Assembly (NCBI GenBank): GCA_002179805.1
Contig: NAVB01000507.1
Coordinates: 1 to 55,887, forward strand
Reading direction: 5' to 3'
Source of the DNA: Acanthamoeba lenticulata
Lineage: Eukaryota; Discosea; Longamoebia; Acanthamoebidae
Length of the DNA stretch: 55,887 nt
Made by a program: the position numbers and the translations under genes. Position 1 is the first letter of the stretch. The number at the start of each line of letters is the position of its first letter. The notes beneath the pieces are model-generated. The model was not told the origin of the DNA. It saw only the letters and a program-made list of their open reading frames with translations, and searched no databases. Positions 44,693-55,887 of the stretch are shown piece by piece.

Positions 44693-45028
44693 ATCTCTCC
44701 TACTGTACGATTTCGTCCTCCCCCGCAAATGTGTAGTTGATTTTTTTTTCCCCTTTCTATTGCTTATTCCTTCTTCGCCTGCAGGCTGTTTGCGCTATGT
44801 TTCTCCCTCTCCCCTTCTCAGTGCGCCACGGTTCCTGTTCCCTCTTGTTCAATAATGAAGCCTTCGTACTGCGACTTTGCTCTTCTTTTTCCCTCCTGCT
44901 GCCCCAAATCGTGCCGGTGTTTGTTTCGTCAATTCCCTCCCTGTGCCTAGGGCTACAGAACACCACAACGATGCTGTACTGAATGCCCACGTTCACGGCT
45001 GGTTCTGGTCATCCTTCGACACCGTCCT
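44693..45028. other. 3' flank of ATP synthase gamma gene
   Basis: The flank is CT-rich, with no coding signal. It probably contains the 3' untranslated region and end signal of the gamma-subunit gene. Confidence 0.4.
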
Positions 45029-45160
45029 TTGACAGAGAAAGTGGCCAGCACCGCAGCTGACGTGGTCCTTCAGTGGCTCACGCCAACGGCTGCCCGTGGT
45101 ATCTGCAGCGAGGCGGCCGAGGGAGGCCACCTGCTCGTGCTCCAGTGGGCCAGAGAGTGG
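45029..45160 (+). pseudogene. Ankyrin-repeat remnant (LQWARANGCPW family)
   Basis: The plus strand reads VVLQWL and then SEAAEGGHLLVLQWARE in one frame, while the part between fits AHANGCPW in another frame. This is one and a half repeats of the family seen next to the telomere, with a small indel and no start or proper end. It is a dead fragment sitting just past the 3' end of the CLASRP gene. Confidence 0.65.
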
Positions 45161-45263
45161 GATGAGGGAACGGGGGACACGCAGCTGAAAAAAAAGCAAA
45201 AAGGGGCTTCAAACAACAACTTGAAACAAAAAAAACAGCTTACAAGAGATCGCCTTGCAAGGC

Positions 45264-48200
45264 CTAAGAGCGCGGGGGCGAAGAGGTCCTCCGGCGCTTG
45301 GTGGCGTCGCGTGAGGAGCTCCGCGAACGGCTGCGGCTTCGTCCTCTGTGACTCCGTCCGGGCGAGCGGCTGTCGCGCCCTCGTCGACGAGCGGGAGGCG
45401 AGCGCGAGCGGCTGTGCGATCGACGGCGCCCGCCGCTCCGCGACCGGCTGCGAGAACGGCTGCTGCTGCGCCGATAACTGCTTCGCCTGGCCGGGCTTCG
45501 CCCTCGACTGCGGCTGCGGCTTCGGCTGCGCGAAGAGGAGCTGCGCCGACCGCCGCGTCGGGGCGTCCGTTCGCGCCGGCGATCGCGCGACCGACTGCGG
45601 GACCGGCTGGGGCTGCGGTCGCGGCGACGACCATCACGTGAGCGGCTACGGCTGCGGCTACGCGAGGGGCTGCGGCGCGAGCGGCGCGGCGGGCTCCTCG
45701 AGCGTGAGCGTGACCGCGAGCGGGAGCGCTTGGTCCCGGTCGAGTTGCGGCGCGAGGGCAGTGCAGAGGACGGGCGGATGGGCTGGTTGCGGTAGAGGTC
45801 CCGCAGCATCTCCTCTCGCTCGCGCTCCTCCTTCTTCCGGTCTTCAGCCTCCTTGTCCTGCTCAACTGCAGTGGCTCCACCCAACGATAGAATGAGAAAG
45901 GAAGATAGGGGGGAGAAAGTCCGTCAGCCCCAACCCGTGCGAGGAGAGACCGGACTCGCGGGAACGTATGCGTACTCTGCTTATTGAGCTTCTGGCGCAT
46001 GAGCCGCTTGAGCCGCTCCTGGGGCGTTTCCTTCTTGGGCTTGGCCTCCTTCACGGGCGTCTGCTTGGGCGTCTCCTCTGGCGTTCGTTCCCCGAATTAA
46101 TTGAAAAGGTTGATTAAAATTCGTCAACAAATGAATAATAAATATAATCGGATAATAATAACAATAAAATCGCACCTTTGTCGCGGCCGTGGGTCGAGTC
46201 CTTGTTGCGGGCGCGCTCTTCGGCGGCACGCTTCTCGCTCCTGCGCGCCAAGGTTGTCGTCGTCGTTATTCGCAATCGTGTGTGCGTGTGCGTGGATGCC
46301 CACATGCGGAGGAGGCAGAGACGTACTGGCCGTGGTTGTACTTGAGGTCGATCTCCTGCGCGAGACGCCAGCGCTCGGCCGGCGTGTGGGCCAGGCGCAC
46401 GACGGGCTCCTGCTTCCTCTCCGCCAGCGTACCGGCCTCGGCGGCCTTTTCTTCCGCGTCGCCCTCGAGCTTCCTGCACAGGTCCCCACGCGCGTCCTCG
46501 CAGTGAGTGTGCGCGTGGGCCCATCGATGGCGCGCTGATCGGCCGATCACGGAATCGGGGGAGGCGCACGAAAGGACGCGCGGAGGAGTGGTGGGGATGG
46601 GCGCAGCGGCGGACGACGAGGTCGAGGTCGAGTCGAGCGAGAATTCGGTGATGTATTCCTTCCGCTCCTCCTCGTCCTCGTCACTGTCGCTGTCAGACGA
46701 GCCGCGGCTCGGGCTCCAGCCCCTTGACGATAATAAAAAAAAAATCGTGTAATAGATAAATAAAATAATACGAAAAAAGCGGCAGTCAGCGCAGAGACAA
46801 TGGACCATTGCGACTCTCATGCGCGAGAGGCCGAGCGGCCGAGCAGGCGGACCCCTCTGAGCGGTAGTCGTCGTAGGTGGGCGAGTGGCGGCGCCGGTAG
46901 CCCCCGTGCTTCAAGAGCTCCTCGCGGCGCAGCGGATCGGTCTTCTCGAGCAGCCGCTGGAACTTGAGCTTGCGCCGCTCCTTTCGCGGCAGTTGGCGCT
47001 GCGGACATTGGAACACACAAATGCCGAATTGGTGATTTGTTTTACGTTTTGTTGAGGAAGGACGGGGCGCACCACTTCGCTCTTGGCCTCTTGCTCCTTC
47101 TCCACGCGCTGCTTGTCGTTGAGTTCAAGCGAGCGGTGCTTGTAGTAGTTTTGGATGTGGTAGCGCTTCCCGAGGGCGTTCCACGCTTGCTTCTCCTCGC
47201 GCTCCCGTGTGCGCCGTTCGCGCTCCCGCTCCATCTCGCGCTCGCGCATCTCGCGGCGACTCGGGGCCACCACGTCCGCCTTCTCGCGCTCCTTGGGCGG
47301 CTCCGGCGCGCCATCGCCCGACGGCAGGGGCGGCGCGGGCGGCGGGGCCGGCGCCGAGCCCGCAGCCACCTCCCCGTAGTCGAGTCCAATGCTGGTGTAG
47401 TCTGGACCGCCCCCGGCCTCACGTCCCTTGCCTGCTTGTCCCTGCTGTCCGCCGTAAAACGCCCTGGAGTCCCCCAACCCCCAACAAGACAGTGTCTTGA
47501 TTGAGCCATGTTATCGCAGCAAAAGACCATGGCTGGGCTTCTCTCTTACTTGTCGTCGCTGTACTCCTTCTGGGTGGGAAGCAGGTAGCTGGACTTCTCG
47601 TCGATCTGCTGCGCTGTTAAAGCCACCAACTCGTGCTCCTGGCCTGTTGTGTGCGTTTTATTATTTGTTTTTTGTTGTTTTTTTTTTTTTTTAAACTAAT
47701 AAATGTATCGTTAGAGACGTACGAGGAGTGGAGCCACGGAGGTTCTCAACAAGCACAAAGTAGCGCTCGTAGTTGAGGGCATCTTCGAGCTCCTGCTCAT
47801 CGTCGCTCTCCTCAATGGCCGCGCGCTCTGCCTTGGTGGGCGCCGCCGGGATGATGTCGATCAGCGCCCGTCCATCAAATCTACGAAGGCACCACCCCGC
47901 GGCCGAACGCAATCACACAAGCACATGCGATCGCGCTTGTGAGCGTCTCTCGAACTGCTGCGGCCCCACCCCCCGATCCAGCAGCAAAATGGAGAGAGCG
48001 CAGCAGAGTAGAAAACAGAGATGCTCTTTGCAGGCCGTGGAATATACCGACCGGTCCACCATTAGGTCTGAGCCATCCTTCCACGGCATACTGGTGATGA
48101 CGACGATCAATCGCAGTAGCGCCCACATGACCCGCGATCCGCCCAATCCCCCCCCCCCACCAAGCACGCCCAAATAGGTCAGGCTGTCGCTGTAGGCGGG

Positions 48201-48490
48201 AGGAAAGGACAAGGAGCCGTACAGACTGTCCCCGGCCTCAAGGAGGCGATACTGCGTCGTGTCGTAGTGTACACTAGCAGGAAGGCCAACGACGCTGAAG
48301 GCTCTCATTGGATCGCCATACTGTTATCATCAAAATACGGCCTGCGGTAAGTGCAGATCTTTTGCGACAGGCGCTTGGACTGACTGCGCACCTTTTCGGC
48401 GAAGTAAGCGGCCTTACGTTCGGCACGCTTCTTGTGATCAAACATGATCCCCTGTATCTTCCTTTCTTGATCGCGACATGCCTTCCACAT
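45264..48490 (-). CDS. CLASRP: CLASRP/SWAP-type SR-rich splicing regulator
   Basis: CLASRP (CLK4-associating SR protein) is a nuclear protein linked to alternative splicing. The start is ATG 48488-48490 with MWKACRDQERKIQGIMFDH and KKRAERKAAYF, which match the conserved family N-terminus. SMPWKDGSDLMVDR joins FDGRALIDIIPA at about 48050/47880. NYERYFVLVEN, IDEKSSYLLPTQKEY (a region around 47600), SPTYDDYRS and KEYITEFSLD follow. KETPQERLKRLMRQKLNKQ comes late, and the protein ends in a long RS domain with many RSRSRS and SPPRR units and the stop at 45264-45266. There are about eight introns. The order of motifs agrees with animal CLASRP, although the RS domain is at the very end here rather than before the PQEKLK motif. 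Confidence 0.87.
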
Positions 48491-48741
48491 CTTTGCCCAA
48501 CAAGCCAACACAAACCAACAAGAGAAAACACAGCTTTTCTTAAGGTTGCATTAGAGAAAAGCTGTTTCTGGTTGCAGCTTTTCATTTTACGCGTAGGCCG
48601 GAATTCCGACATTGCTAAACACGTTATCAACGACATTTCATCAAGAATAGCTGAACTAGCCAATCAAGCCACTCCATCTACAAGCTGCTTTGTGGTGTTG
48701 TTAGTGCGTCTTCACTCACACAAAAACACACAAGCATAATA
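48491..48741. promoter_or_regulatory. Divergent promoter with inverted repeat
   Basis: 251 bases separate CLASRP (minus) from the universal stress protein (plus). A perfect 11-base inverted repeat, ACAGCTTTTCT at 48530-48540 and AGAAAAGCTGT at 48555-48565, flanks a 14-base loop. A third CAGCTTTTC copy lies at 48575-48583. These could be binding sites for a dimeric regulator shared by both genes. Confidence 0.45.
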
Positions 48742-49419
48742 ATGAAGTACTTGGTTGCACTTGACGGTTCGAAGGACGGTGAGACGGCATTCGACGTGGT
48801 GCTGAGCAAGGCCAAGCCCGATGACCACGTCTTCCTCCTCATGGTGGCCGAGGAAGTCTACATCTCCACAGTGGCGGGGGCGTCTGCCTACATTGACTAC
48901 TCTTACATTGTCCGTGCAAACCAAAAGATCGAGGAAGAGGGCAAGGCTCTTCTCAAGTCTTATGGACGCCGCCTCACGGAGCGAAAGGTACGCTTCCCCC
49001 CCCTCCCCCGCGGTTGGCCAACCATAGTTTCCAGTAGTAACACAGCGGATGAACATCTTAGATCCCGCACACCCTGCTTCTTGGCAAAGGCGACCCCAAG
49101 GACGTCATTGTGCGTGAGGCCGAAGAGCGAGAGGTTGACCTTATCGCTATCGGCCGGCGCGGCCTGGGCAAGTTTAAGCGGTATGCATGCGCGCGACTGG
49201 TGTGTTTGGTTGCGGTGTGGGGCGATGTGCTGACAGCGCGTGTGATGGTTGCATTGCGGTATCAGCATGTTCATGGGCTCGGTAAGCCAGTACTGCACGG
49301 AAAATGCCAAGTGCGCCGTGTGGGTCATCAAGAGCCCGCACCTGGAGGAGGTGGAGGCCGCGCTCAACCACGGCCACACCGCGTCGGCGTCGGTCACTTC
49401 CGCCGCAGAGGTCTTGTAA
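48742..49419 (+). CDS. Universal stress protein (UspA family)
   Basis: UspA-type proteins are small nucleotide-binding proteins, common in bacteria, plants and protists and linked to stress survival. ATG 48742 starts with MKYLVALDGSKDGETAFD, the standard first strand and loop. After introns at about 48988 and 49181 the protein continues with HTLLLGKGDPKDVIV and LIAIGRRGLGKFKR. It then joins MFMGSVSQYC, giving the ATP-binding signature G-X2-G-X9-G-S exactly. It ends SVTSAAEVL at 49417-49419. The length is about 165 residues, normal for a single-domain Usp. The complete signature suggests that it binds ATP. Confidence 0.9.
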
Positions 49420-50097
49420 ATGAATTCTCACACCGCAAATAAAGAAACCCAACCTGACGAAGAGAAGCTGCTGGGGCTGTACCGGGCGCGGACGTCTCGC
49501 GGCTGCGCGGAGTACGGTCATGGGATGCCTAAAGGCCGAAATGTGGACGATCCACAACGAACGCAAGGCGCTGGCTGTCTCAAGCCGTCCGGATTCCCCA
49601 GAAATGCCGTGGCGTATTGATGGTCTCGTCAACCGTGTCGGAGCCAACACTCACGTCCCCACTCCTCAAAAAGCTCCAGCCTCGGCCAACACCAGTCTCT
49701 TGCTTTTTTGTCAGGTCACCACTTGACCCGAGTCCTGTGTAGACGAACAACACCCACTTGCACCCACACGCACACCACCTCCCTCTTTTCCAACGCACAT
49801 AAAACCACCATGAGAGTCGGTACGGTTTGAACCAGACCTGTCCACCGCCGTTCTTCCTTTGTTGTTCGTCGCCGTGGTTTTGCTTTTGCCTCTCTTTCTC
49901 TCTTTGGTGTGAGCTTGTGTTTCGCTTGCGCTGTTGAGATTAGCGAAAAGCAGCAAAAAAGCACCTGGGCAGTGGCGTTGTTTTCCTCGCGCCTGATTTT
50001 CTGCTGTGTGTTGCGAATTGCGTGCTCACCACCTTCACCCTCGTCACCACCACCCTTAGGATCGGGAAGCAACACAGCAGTGCCCGCTGGTCGTTCG
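49420..50097. other. Intergenic region before the amylase gene
   Basis: About 680 bases with some open frames but no motif. An untranslated first exon or short upstream exon of the amylase gene may lie here, because a CTTAG/G acceptor-like site occurs at about 50060. Confidence 0.35.
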
Positions 50098-52817
50098 ATG
50101 CGTAGTAGCAAAATCACCAAATCCAACAGCGACTATTCGCTCAGTTCTCTCGCATCGCGCACACTGCAGCCGGTGGAGGAGGCCTCGCCGCTCACCCTTT
50201 GGCCTGGCGGCTGGACCCTCTATGAGATTTCTACTCGCCCGTGGCTCTACAGCCTCTCCAAGAAGTACAAGCGCCCCATCACAAAGCTCAGCGACATCCC
50301 TGACGAAGAGTTCCTCGCCCTCAAGGACCGAGGTAACCACCACCTCTTGTGCAGCGCCCCTCTGTTCTAGTGTGCTTGTCCACAGCTCCACAGTTTGGTG
50401 TGGGCCTCGCTCACTGTATGCTTGGGGGGGGGGACAACAGGCGTGGACATGGTGTGGATGATGGGCATGTTCCAACTGGGCGCATACGGCCTCAAGTACG
50501 ACCGTACCAACCCCAACCTGGTGAACGGCTACCGTCAGCTCCTCCCCGACTTCACCGAGCAGGGTACTCTTGCTCAACCTCCAAACTGTCTGCACCACGC
50601 GCGAGGCTGTAGCCGAATCACCTCTCACGCACCACCTCACCAACACTTCAGACGTCATTGGCAGCCCTTATGCCATCACCGAGTACCACTGCAACCCCCA
50701 GCTCGGCAGCGACGAGGATCTGCGCAACTTCCGCAAGAGGCTGAACGCTATGGGCCTCTACCTCATGCTCGACTTTGTGCCGAACGTAGGAGAACCCCTC
50801 CCCCGCCAACCGCGACGAGTGGGGTAACTCACTTTAGCTTGTCCATTCACGATCTCTAGCACACGGCCGTCGATTGCGAGTGGGCCAGGACCGACCCCAA
50901 CTTCTTCGTGCGCGCGCCCAAGGACGCCCCGAAGCCCTACAACGCCGACACCTACCATTCCGAATCGGGCCTCGCCTACGGCAGCTGCGGTTGGGGCGCG
51001 TGGCAGTACGTCCTCCTCCCTCGTCCCTTCTTCTTGTGCCGGCTCAAGCCCAATCGCTTTGCATATGGTTTTCTTATCCATTCACGTGGTGCAGGGACAC
51101 GCTTCAGCTGAACTACTGGAAGTACGTGTTTGCCCCGTGATGCGCTATTGCTGGGTACGTAGACTGACCCTTTTCATTCGCTGCCTCCTTGGTCTTGTCC
51201 AGCCCCGAGCTCGCCAGGCTCAGGACGCAGGAGCTGTGCTAGTACGCGCCTCCTCTCATGTGTCCTCGCACAACAATGACAAATGCTTCCAGTGAGGTGA
51301 GCTAACCCTCATCGCCTGCGCGCCTTCTCGCGGCAGTATCGCTTCCCTGTGCGACGGCATCCGCTGTGACATGGCCTACCTCTGCCTGAACGACCTCATC
51401 GAACAGGTACAACCGCCCGAGGAAGAACGCCCGTAATATTGGCTGAAGCTCATCTCCATTGTTTTCTGCTGTACAGAACTGGGGCCACCAGCTCTGGACG
51501 TGGGGCTACAAGAAGCCAGCCACCGAGTGGTGGGAGGGCGCCATCCAGGCGGTCAAGCAGCGATTCCCTAATGTCATCCTCCTCGCCGAGGTCTACTCCC
51601 CGTGGCAGGTGCGTGACCTCTTCTTCTTCCCCTACAAGTTCCTCTGGTGAAGAGTGCCTGCTGACCCGCCAGTCGCGTCGTGGCCACAGCCGAGGCTCCA
51701 GGAACTGGGCTTTGACTACACGTACGACAAGCAGCTCTACGATCGCCTCTCCTGGGGTCACCTGGATTACACCAAGGACTGGTTCAGGCACAACTCGCCC
51801 TCCTTCACCAAGCGGTCGGCGCACTGTAAGTCCTGCTTCTCCCACCTCCCCCCCCCCCATTTCAGGCCCTCTGGCCAACACTCACCTCGCGTCGCGCCCC
51901 TTCGCTCTCGCGTGCAGTCGTGTCGAACCACGACGAGCCCAGGGAGGCCATCCACTTTGGTAGCTGGTGGCGCGCTGCCGCTGCGGCCCTGGTCAGCTAC
52001 ACGCTGCCTGTACGGGCCTTCCCTCCCCCGCCCATGGGCTGCCGCTGTCAATTGCTTACATGTGATGATGACCCGGTGGGTGTGCGCGGTTTGCAGGGTG
52101 TGCGCTTCTTCTGGCACGGCCAATGGGAGGGCAACCAAAACAAGCTCGCTGTGCACCTGAGGTCCTTTTTGCCCGGCCCCTTCTGCCCCATTTTGGCTTG
52201 CGCGCTGACGTCGTTTTTTTTCCTGTCATGAGCACAGGAGGGCCAAGGAGGAGCCGGTCCACACCGAAGTGGCTGCCTTCTACGACAAGCTGCTCCCGAT
52301 CGTCACCCACGAGGTCTTCAAGAAGGGCGAGTGGGTCTATCTGGACGTCTTCGGCACGGGTATGTGATGAGATATCGGCCTTGCTGACACCAGCGTAGTC
52401 TCACTCATCACCTCCGCTCGGCGCAGACCAATCGTGGCGGTTGATGGCGTGGCGCTGGTCCTATGGCAATGAGAGGCGCCTTTGCGTCCTCAACTTCAGG
52501 TACAATCGTCATTGCATGCACCTCCCCCACCCAACAAGCGCTGACCCCGTGTTGCGTTTTTCCTGCAGTGACTACGGGGGCACAGGACGCGTCGTCGTCA
52601 GCGATGCCGAGGGCGAAGGTGACATCGTCCTAACGGAACTGCTCTCGGGTACGGGGCGCAACCGCACCAAACAGCAGCCCGCGACAACTCCTCCTTCTCA
52701 CGCCCATCTTGTCGTGCGCACACAGGCGAGAAATACGAGCGATCAGCCAAGGAGCTGCGCGAGAGCGGGCTGTTCGTCATCGTGTCGCCCTGGTACGGGC
52801 AGATCTTCTCCTACTAG
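50098..52817 (+). CDS. Glycoside hydrolase family 13 (alpha-amylase type)
   Basis: GH13 enzymes cut or transfer alpha-glucosidic bonds in starch and glycogen. The likely start is ATG 50098 (MRSSKITKSNSDYS). About eleven exons encode the TIM barrel. Early parts are GGWTLYEISTRPWLY and MVWMMGMFQLGAYG. The first conserved region is LMLDFVPN plus a following exon. The nucleophile Asp lies in CDGIRCDMAYLC (about 51351-51385), the acid/base Glu in VILLAEVYSPW (about 51575-51607) and the third Asp in VSNHDEPREA (about 51918-51948). A C-terminal beta domain ends VIVSPWYGQIFSY. No signal peptide is visible, so it probably acts on cytosolic glycogen. Sequence around the barrel looks more bacterial or glucan-branching-like than like secreted amylases (inference). 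All three catalytic residues are kept. Confidence 0.9.
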
Positions 52818-53001
52818 GCGGATAACTTTCGCCCATGCGGCGAAGAGCGGTCACCCAGCCCCCGCGCCAACACGAAAACTCACCCCATTCAAGATAATCT
52901 TACATACCCCAAACACGCGCCTTGCGCACATCGAACATTAAAGAAAGTAATTTTGTGCATTGGTCGACCACGAACAGATTTAATAATGATGGGGAGGGAG
53001 T
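52818..53001. other. Short convergent spacer
   Basis: 184 bases lie between the amylase stop and the stop of the complex III subunit gene. An ATTAAA at about 52937-52942 could be the end-processing signal of the amylase transcript. Confidence 0.4.
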
Positions 53002-53312
53002 TTACTCATCAGATTCCTCCTCCGCAGCAGCGGCCCTCTTGGCCTGGATCTTCGGGAGCTGAGTCCTCTTGTAGTCCTCCCACGTCCTCTGAAAAATTTT
53101 GCTTGGGGTTAGCCCTTGCGGGGGTGCATTTAAAAAGGAAGGGAGAGCCGTACGCCTCGGTTAAGCGACCGCCAGAAGAAATCGACGGTGTTGCTGACGC
53201 CCGACTCGACGACGATGGCACCAACGAGGATGACGGCAAAATAGCTGGAGTTGCGCTTCAACAGGTTCTGGTAGACCCAGTTGCTGACACCGGAGGACTT
53301 GATGGCGTTCAT
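53002..53312 (-). CDS. UQCR10: Cytochrome bc1 complex subunit 9 (QCR9/UQCR10)
   Basis: This small subunit of mitochondrial complex III spans the inner membrane once. The ATG at 53310-53312 starts MNAIKSSGVSNWVYQNLLKRN. The segment SSYFAVILVGAIVVESGV and then DFFWRSLNRG fit the family pattern of a membrane helix followed by a WD/W-x-x-x-N-x-G motif. Splicing at about 53153/53088 adds RTWEDYKRTQLPKIQ and an Ala/Glu tail ending ESDE. The total is about 80 residues, slightly longer than usual because of the tail. The start is the first suitable ATG, but an upstream exon cannot be ruled out. No cleaved leader is needed in this family. Confidence 0.85.
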
Positions 53313-53883
53313 CCTGGAGGGGGGGGAGTACCGGACAATTACGGCAGTGAGAATTTGCAGCACGCCATGCATCAGGGCGCCCAATTTACGCCAGCGAGCA
53401 GTGCGGCAAGCATAATGAGAGCGTACTTGAAGTTAGGATGATGATGTCGAATTACACCACAACACGAAAAAGCTCACTCAGGCCTGAGTGGTATGCCAAG
53501 CACGATCCTGCAGGGCTGGTCGTCGACAGGGAGGTGCCCGGATTTTTGTGGTCAACGGCCATCACCAGGCCCACTACCGGAGAGAAGGAAAAACTGCGCG
53601 CTGTGTGGGGGACGACGGGGTGGTTTCAAGCTTTCCATTCAAATTACATCGTTTCAATCCCTTTCTCTCCCGCCAGTGGAGTCCGTCACTGTCCGATTGA
53701 TTAGAAACGCACAGAGTCTGGACGTCCACCATGAGTGCGTGCACCTCATTACAGGCGCTTGCGCTGCCCTTGCTTTTTTCGCATTTTCCTTCTTCCCATC
53801 TGTGCATGGGGGCCTCCATTTTTGCCATTTATGGGGGTTAAAGTTAACTTGAAGCCTGACCTGGTTATTCCTGCCTCCTCTTT
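53313..53883. promoter_or_regulatory. Divergent intergenic region QCR9 / PP2A
   Basis: 571 bases lie between two divergent housekeeping genes. A minor open frame exists but no coding motif. Nothing clearly regulatory stands out. Confidence 0.35.
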
Positions 53884-55887
53884 ATGGCGCCCTCCCGGCA
53901 CCAACAATTAGACAAGGATCACGACACCTCGGCCATTCAAATCTTGATCGATGAGCTCAGGAATGAGGACATTCAGCTGCGGCTAAACTCCATCCACCGC
54001 CTCAACACAATTGCGGATGCGCTCGGCCCTGAACTTACTAGGACTGAACTTTTGCGCCATCTCACTGACGGTACGTAGAAATTCTTTATGGCCTTTCATA
54101 CCGTTTGCGAGCACATTGCGCTAGCTGGACTCCCTGAGTGTTTTTTCATTTATTTAATAATGCGCATTATCTGCCGTATCCTTGGAGATGGCGATGCTGT
54201 TGTTCTCATCTGTTCCTCCCATTTAATGCGGTTGTCGTTGGTTTACTCTTTCTTCAGAGGCTGTTGACGATGAGGATGAAGTGCTGCTCGCCCTCGCTGA
54301 GCAGCTGGGCAAGTTCTTCGACTACGTCGGTGGCCCCGAGGAGTACAAGTGCCTCCTCGAACCCCTCGAGAAGCTCGCCACCGTCGAGGAGACCGTCGTC
54401 CGCGACAAGGTAGGCGTTCGCCCTGGTCTTATATTCTTGCCGGTTACCGTGCCATTTACCTTCGCTAACCATATACGCCCCGCAGTCCGTGGAGTCGATC
54501 TGCAAGGTCGCTGACATGCTCCCGGAGAACGACTTTGTGGGCGAGTTCGTGCCCCTTGTGAAGCGGCTGGCTACGGGTGACTGGTTTACAGCCCGAACCT
54601 CAGGCTGCGGCCTCTTTGCCAAGGCCTACTCGAGGCTTACAGATGAGCGAGCGAAGACCGAACTGCGCGAGCTTTTCACCAAGCTCACTGAAGACGAGAC
54701 GCCTATGGTGCGACGCTCGGCCGCTTCGGCCATGAAGGTACGAGACCCCACCAATGCCGCTTCGACCGGGCGTTTTCGCTTTGCTCTCTCGTTTTCGCAT
54801 GAGGACTCACCACCGTTCCGCGCACAGAACTTTATCCCTACCGTCGCCAAGGAACAGGTCAAGCGGGAGATTGTACCCATATTCCAGAAGCTGGCCAAGG
54901 ATGATCAGGACTCAGTCCGTCTGTTGATCGTGGAGAGCTGCGTGGCGCTGGCAAAGATGTTTGACCAGGAGGAAAAGACGAGCCTTGTTCTTCCCGCCGT
55001 CCGCGCCATCTCGGTCGACAAGTCCTGGAGGGTGCGATACATGATGGCGGAGAATTTTGTTGAGGTGCGCCACCTCTCCCCCTCCTCCGTCCTCTGCCCA
55101 CTCGACTGCGTAAGCCAAGAAGACTGGCGTTGTATGCTCACGCTTGCTCGGGGGACGCGAAACACCACAGTTGTGCAAGGCCATGGGCCCCGAGATCACG
55201 CAGACCGAGCTCGTGCCAGCCTTTGTGAGACTGCTGCGGGACACTGAAGCCGAGGTCCGCACTGCCGCCGCCTTCAAGGTGACGGGCGTCGCGAAGGAGC
55301 TTCCCCCGGAAATGTCGATCAAGCACCTCCTGCCCTGCATCAAGGAGCTCGTCAACGACAACTCGCAGCACGCGAGGGGTATGTCCACCCGTCGCTTTTT
55401 GTTTGTTTGCTTTCGAAGAGACCAGCTCCTGACCCGTGCGCGCACTCCTTTGACAGCTGCCCTGGCATCTGTCATCATGGGTTTGGCACCTGTTTTTGGC
55501 AAGGACAACACCAACGAGCACCTGGTCGATCTCTTCCTGCAGCTCCTCAAGGACGACTTCCCCGAAGTGCGCCTCAACATTATCTCCAAGCTCGATGAAG
55601 TCAACAAGGTACGCCTCCACCAATGTTCATCTTTTGCTGCACCGCGCCAACCTCTTTTTCCGTTATTTGCAGGTCATCGGCGTGGAGATGCTCGCCCAGT
55701 CGTTGCTGCCGGCTATCATCGAGCTGGCCGACTACAGGCAGTGGAGAGTCCGCCTCGCGGTGATCGAATACATTCCCCTCCTCGCCGAGCAGCTGGTGCG
55801 CTTTTTTCCCTCTTCTTTTACCTCCTCTTGTGCGCACGAGAGTGCTCACGGTTGTGGGTGTCGTGGGAAAAAAACAACAACAACAAA
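53884..55887 (+). CDS. PPP2R1A: PP2A scaffold subunit A (HEAT repeats), 3' end outside window
   Basis: Subunit A of protein phosphatase 2A is a horseshoe of 15 HEAT repeats that holds the catalytic and regulatory subunits. ATG 53884 starts [19 protein letters not shown] and runs into [20 protein letters not shown], the first repeat. Exons join at about 54071/54259, 54408/54486, 54737/54829, 55063/55168, 55378/55457 and 55607/55673. Conserved pieces are [67 protein letters not shown] and [20 protein letters not shown], which lie in repeats 1 to about 9. The window stops in an intron after LAEQL, so the rest of the gene is missing here. Residue conservation is very high, as expected for an essential scaffold. 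Confidence 0.96.

Noticed and set aside
45029..45895. A long plus-strand frame rich in C, G and A opposite the CLASRP RS domain
   Set aside because: Its composition is explained by the RS-repeat codons of CLASRP on the minus strand. Only the first 130 bases, the ankyrin remnant, are informative.

Overview
The window is one end of a eukaryotic chromosome. It starts with TTAGGG-type telomere repeats (seen as CCCTAA) and runs about 55.9 kb inward. The GC-rich coding sequence, the many short GT-AG introns and the gene set point to a free-living amoebozoan, most likely Acanthamoeba (inference). That gene set includes hybrid histidine kinases, SH2 and RasGEF signalling proteins, fungal-like Zn2Cys6 factors, MT-A70 methylase, UspA and 'LQWARANGCPW' ankyrin repeats. 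Genes are dense, on both strands, and often arranged as divergent or convergent pairs.

Layout. 0-2.5 kb: the telomere, an F-box/ankyrin gene cut off by telomere-like DNA, and a frameshifted unknown gene. 3-17 kb: a signalling block on the minus strand holding a membrane hybrid histidine kinase, a PTEN phosphatase with a long proline-rich tail, a tRNA-Leu(CAG), and a very large protein that joins a Cbl/STAT-like EF-hand-SH2 module, a second SH2, RhoGAP and RasGEF. 17-23.4 kb: an acidic coiled-coil protein, a METTL21-like methyltransferase, a GET2/CAMLG-like tail-anchored protein receptor, a tRNA-Asp and a TLC-domain membrane protein. 23.6-29.3 kb: a convergent pair, an XPA-type zinc-finger protein fused to a NADAR domain and a Myb/SANT-MT-A70 methyltransferase. 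I think this pair is the most novel part of the window. 29.8-33.6 kb: aminoacylase-1, a small membrane protein and a broken nucleotidyltransferase-like gene. 33.6-43.4 kb: four paralogous Zn2Cys6/AT-hook/PAS-like transcription factors, two on each strand, arranged head to head. 43.5-55.9 kb: housekeeping genes, namely ATP synthase gamma, the splicing factor CLASRP, a universal stress protein, a GH13 amylase, complex III subunit 9 and the start of the PP2A scaffold subunit.

How genes may work together. The kinase, PTEN and SH2-RhoGAP-RasGEF genes could all feed phospho-signals to membranes and small GTPases; this is inferred from family knowledge only. The XPA-NADAR protein pairs a DNA-lesion-binding fold with a domain known to remove ADP-ribose from guanine, and it sits tail to tail with a probable adenine methylase. 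That suggests a DNA-base modification and repair neighbourhood. The exon joins given here were worked out by hand from splice signals, reading frame and family alignment from memory. The XPA-NADAR model was checked exon by exon and totals 1161 nt, a multiple of three.
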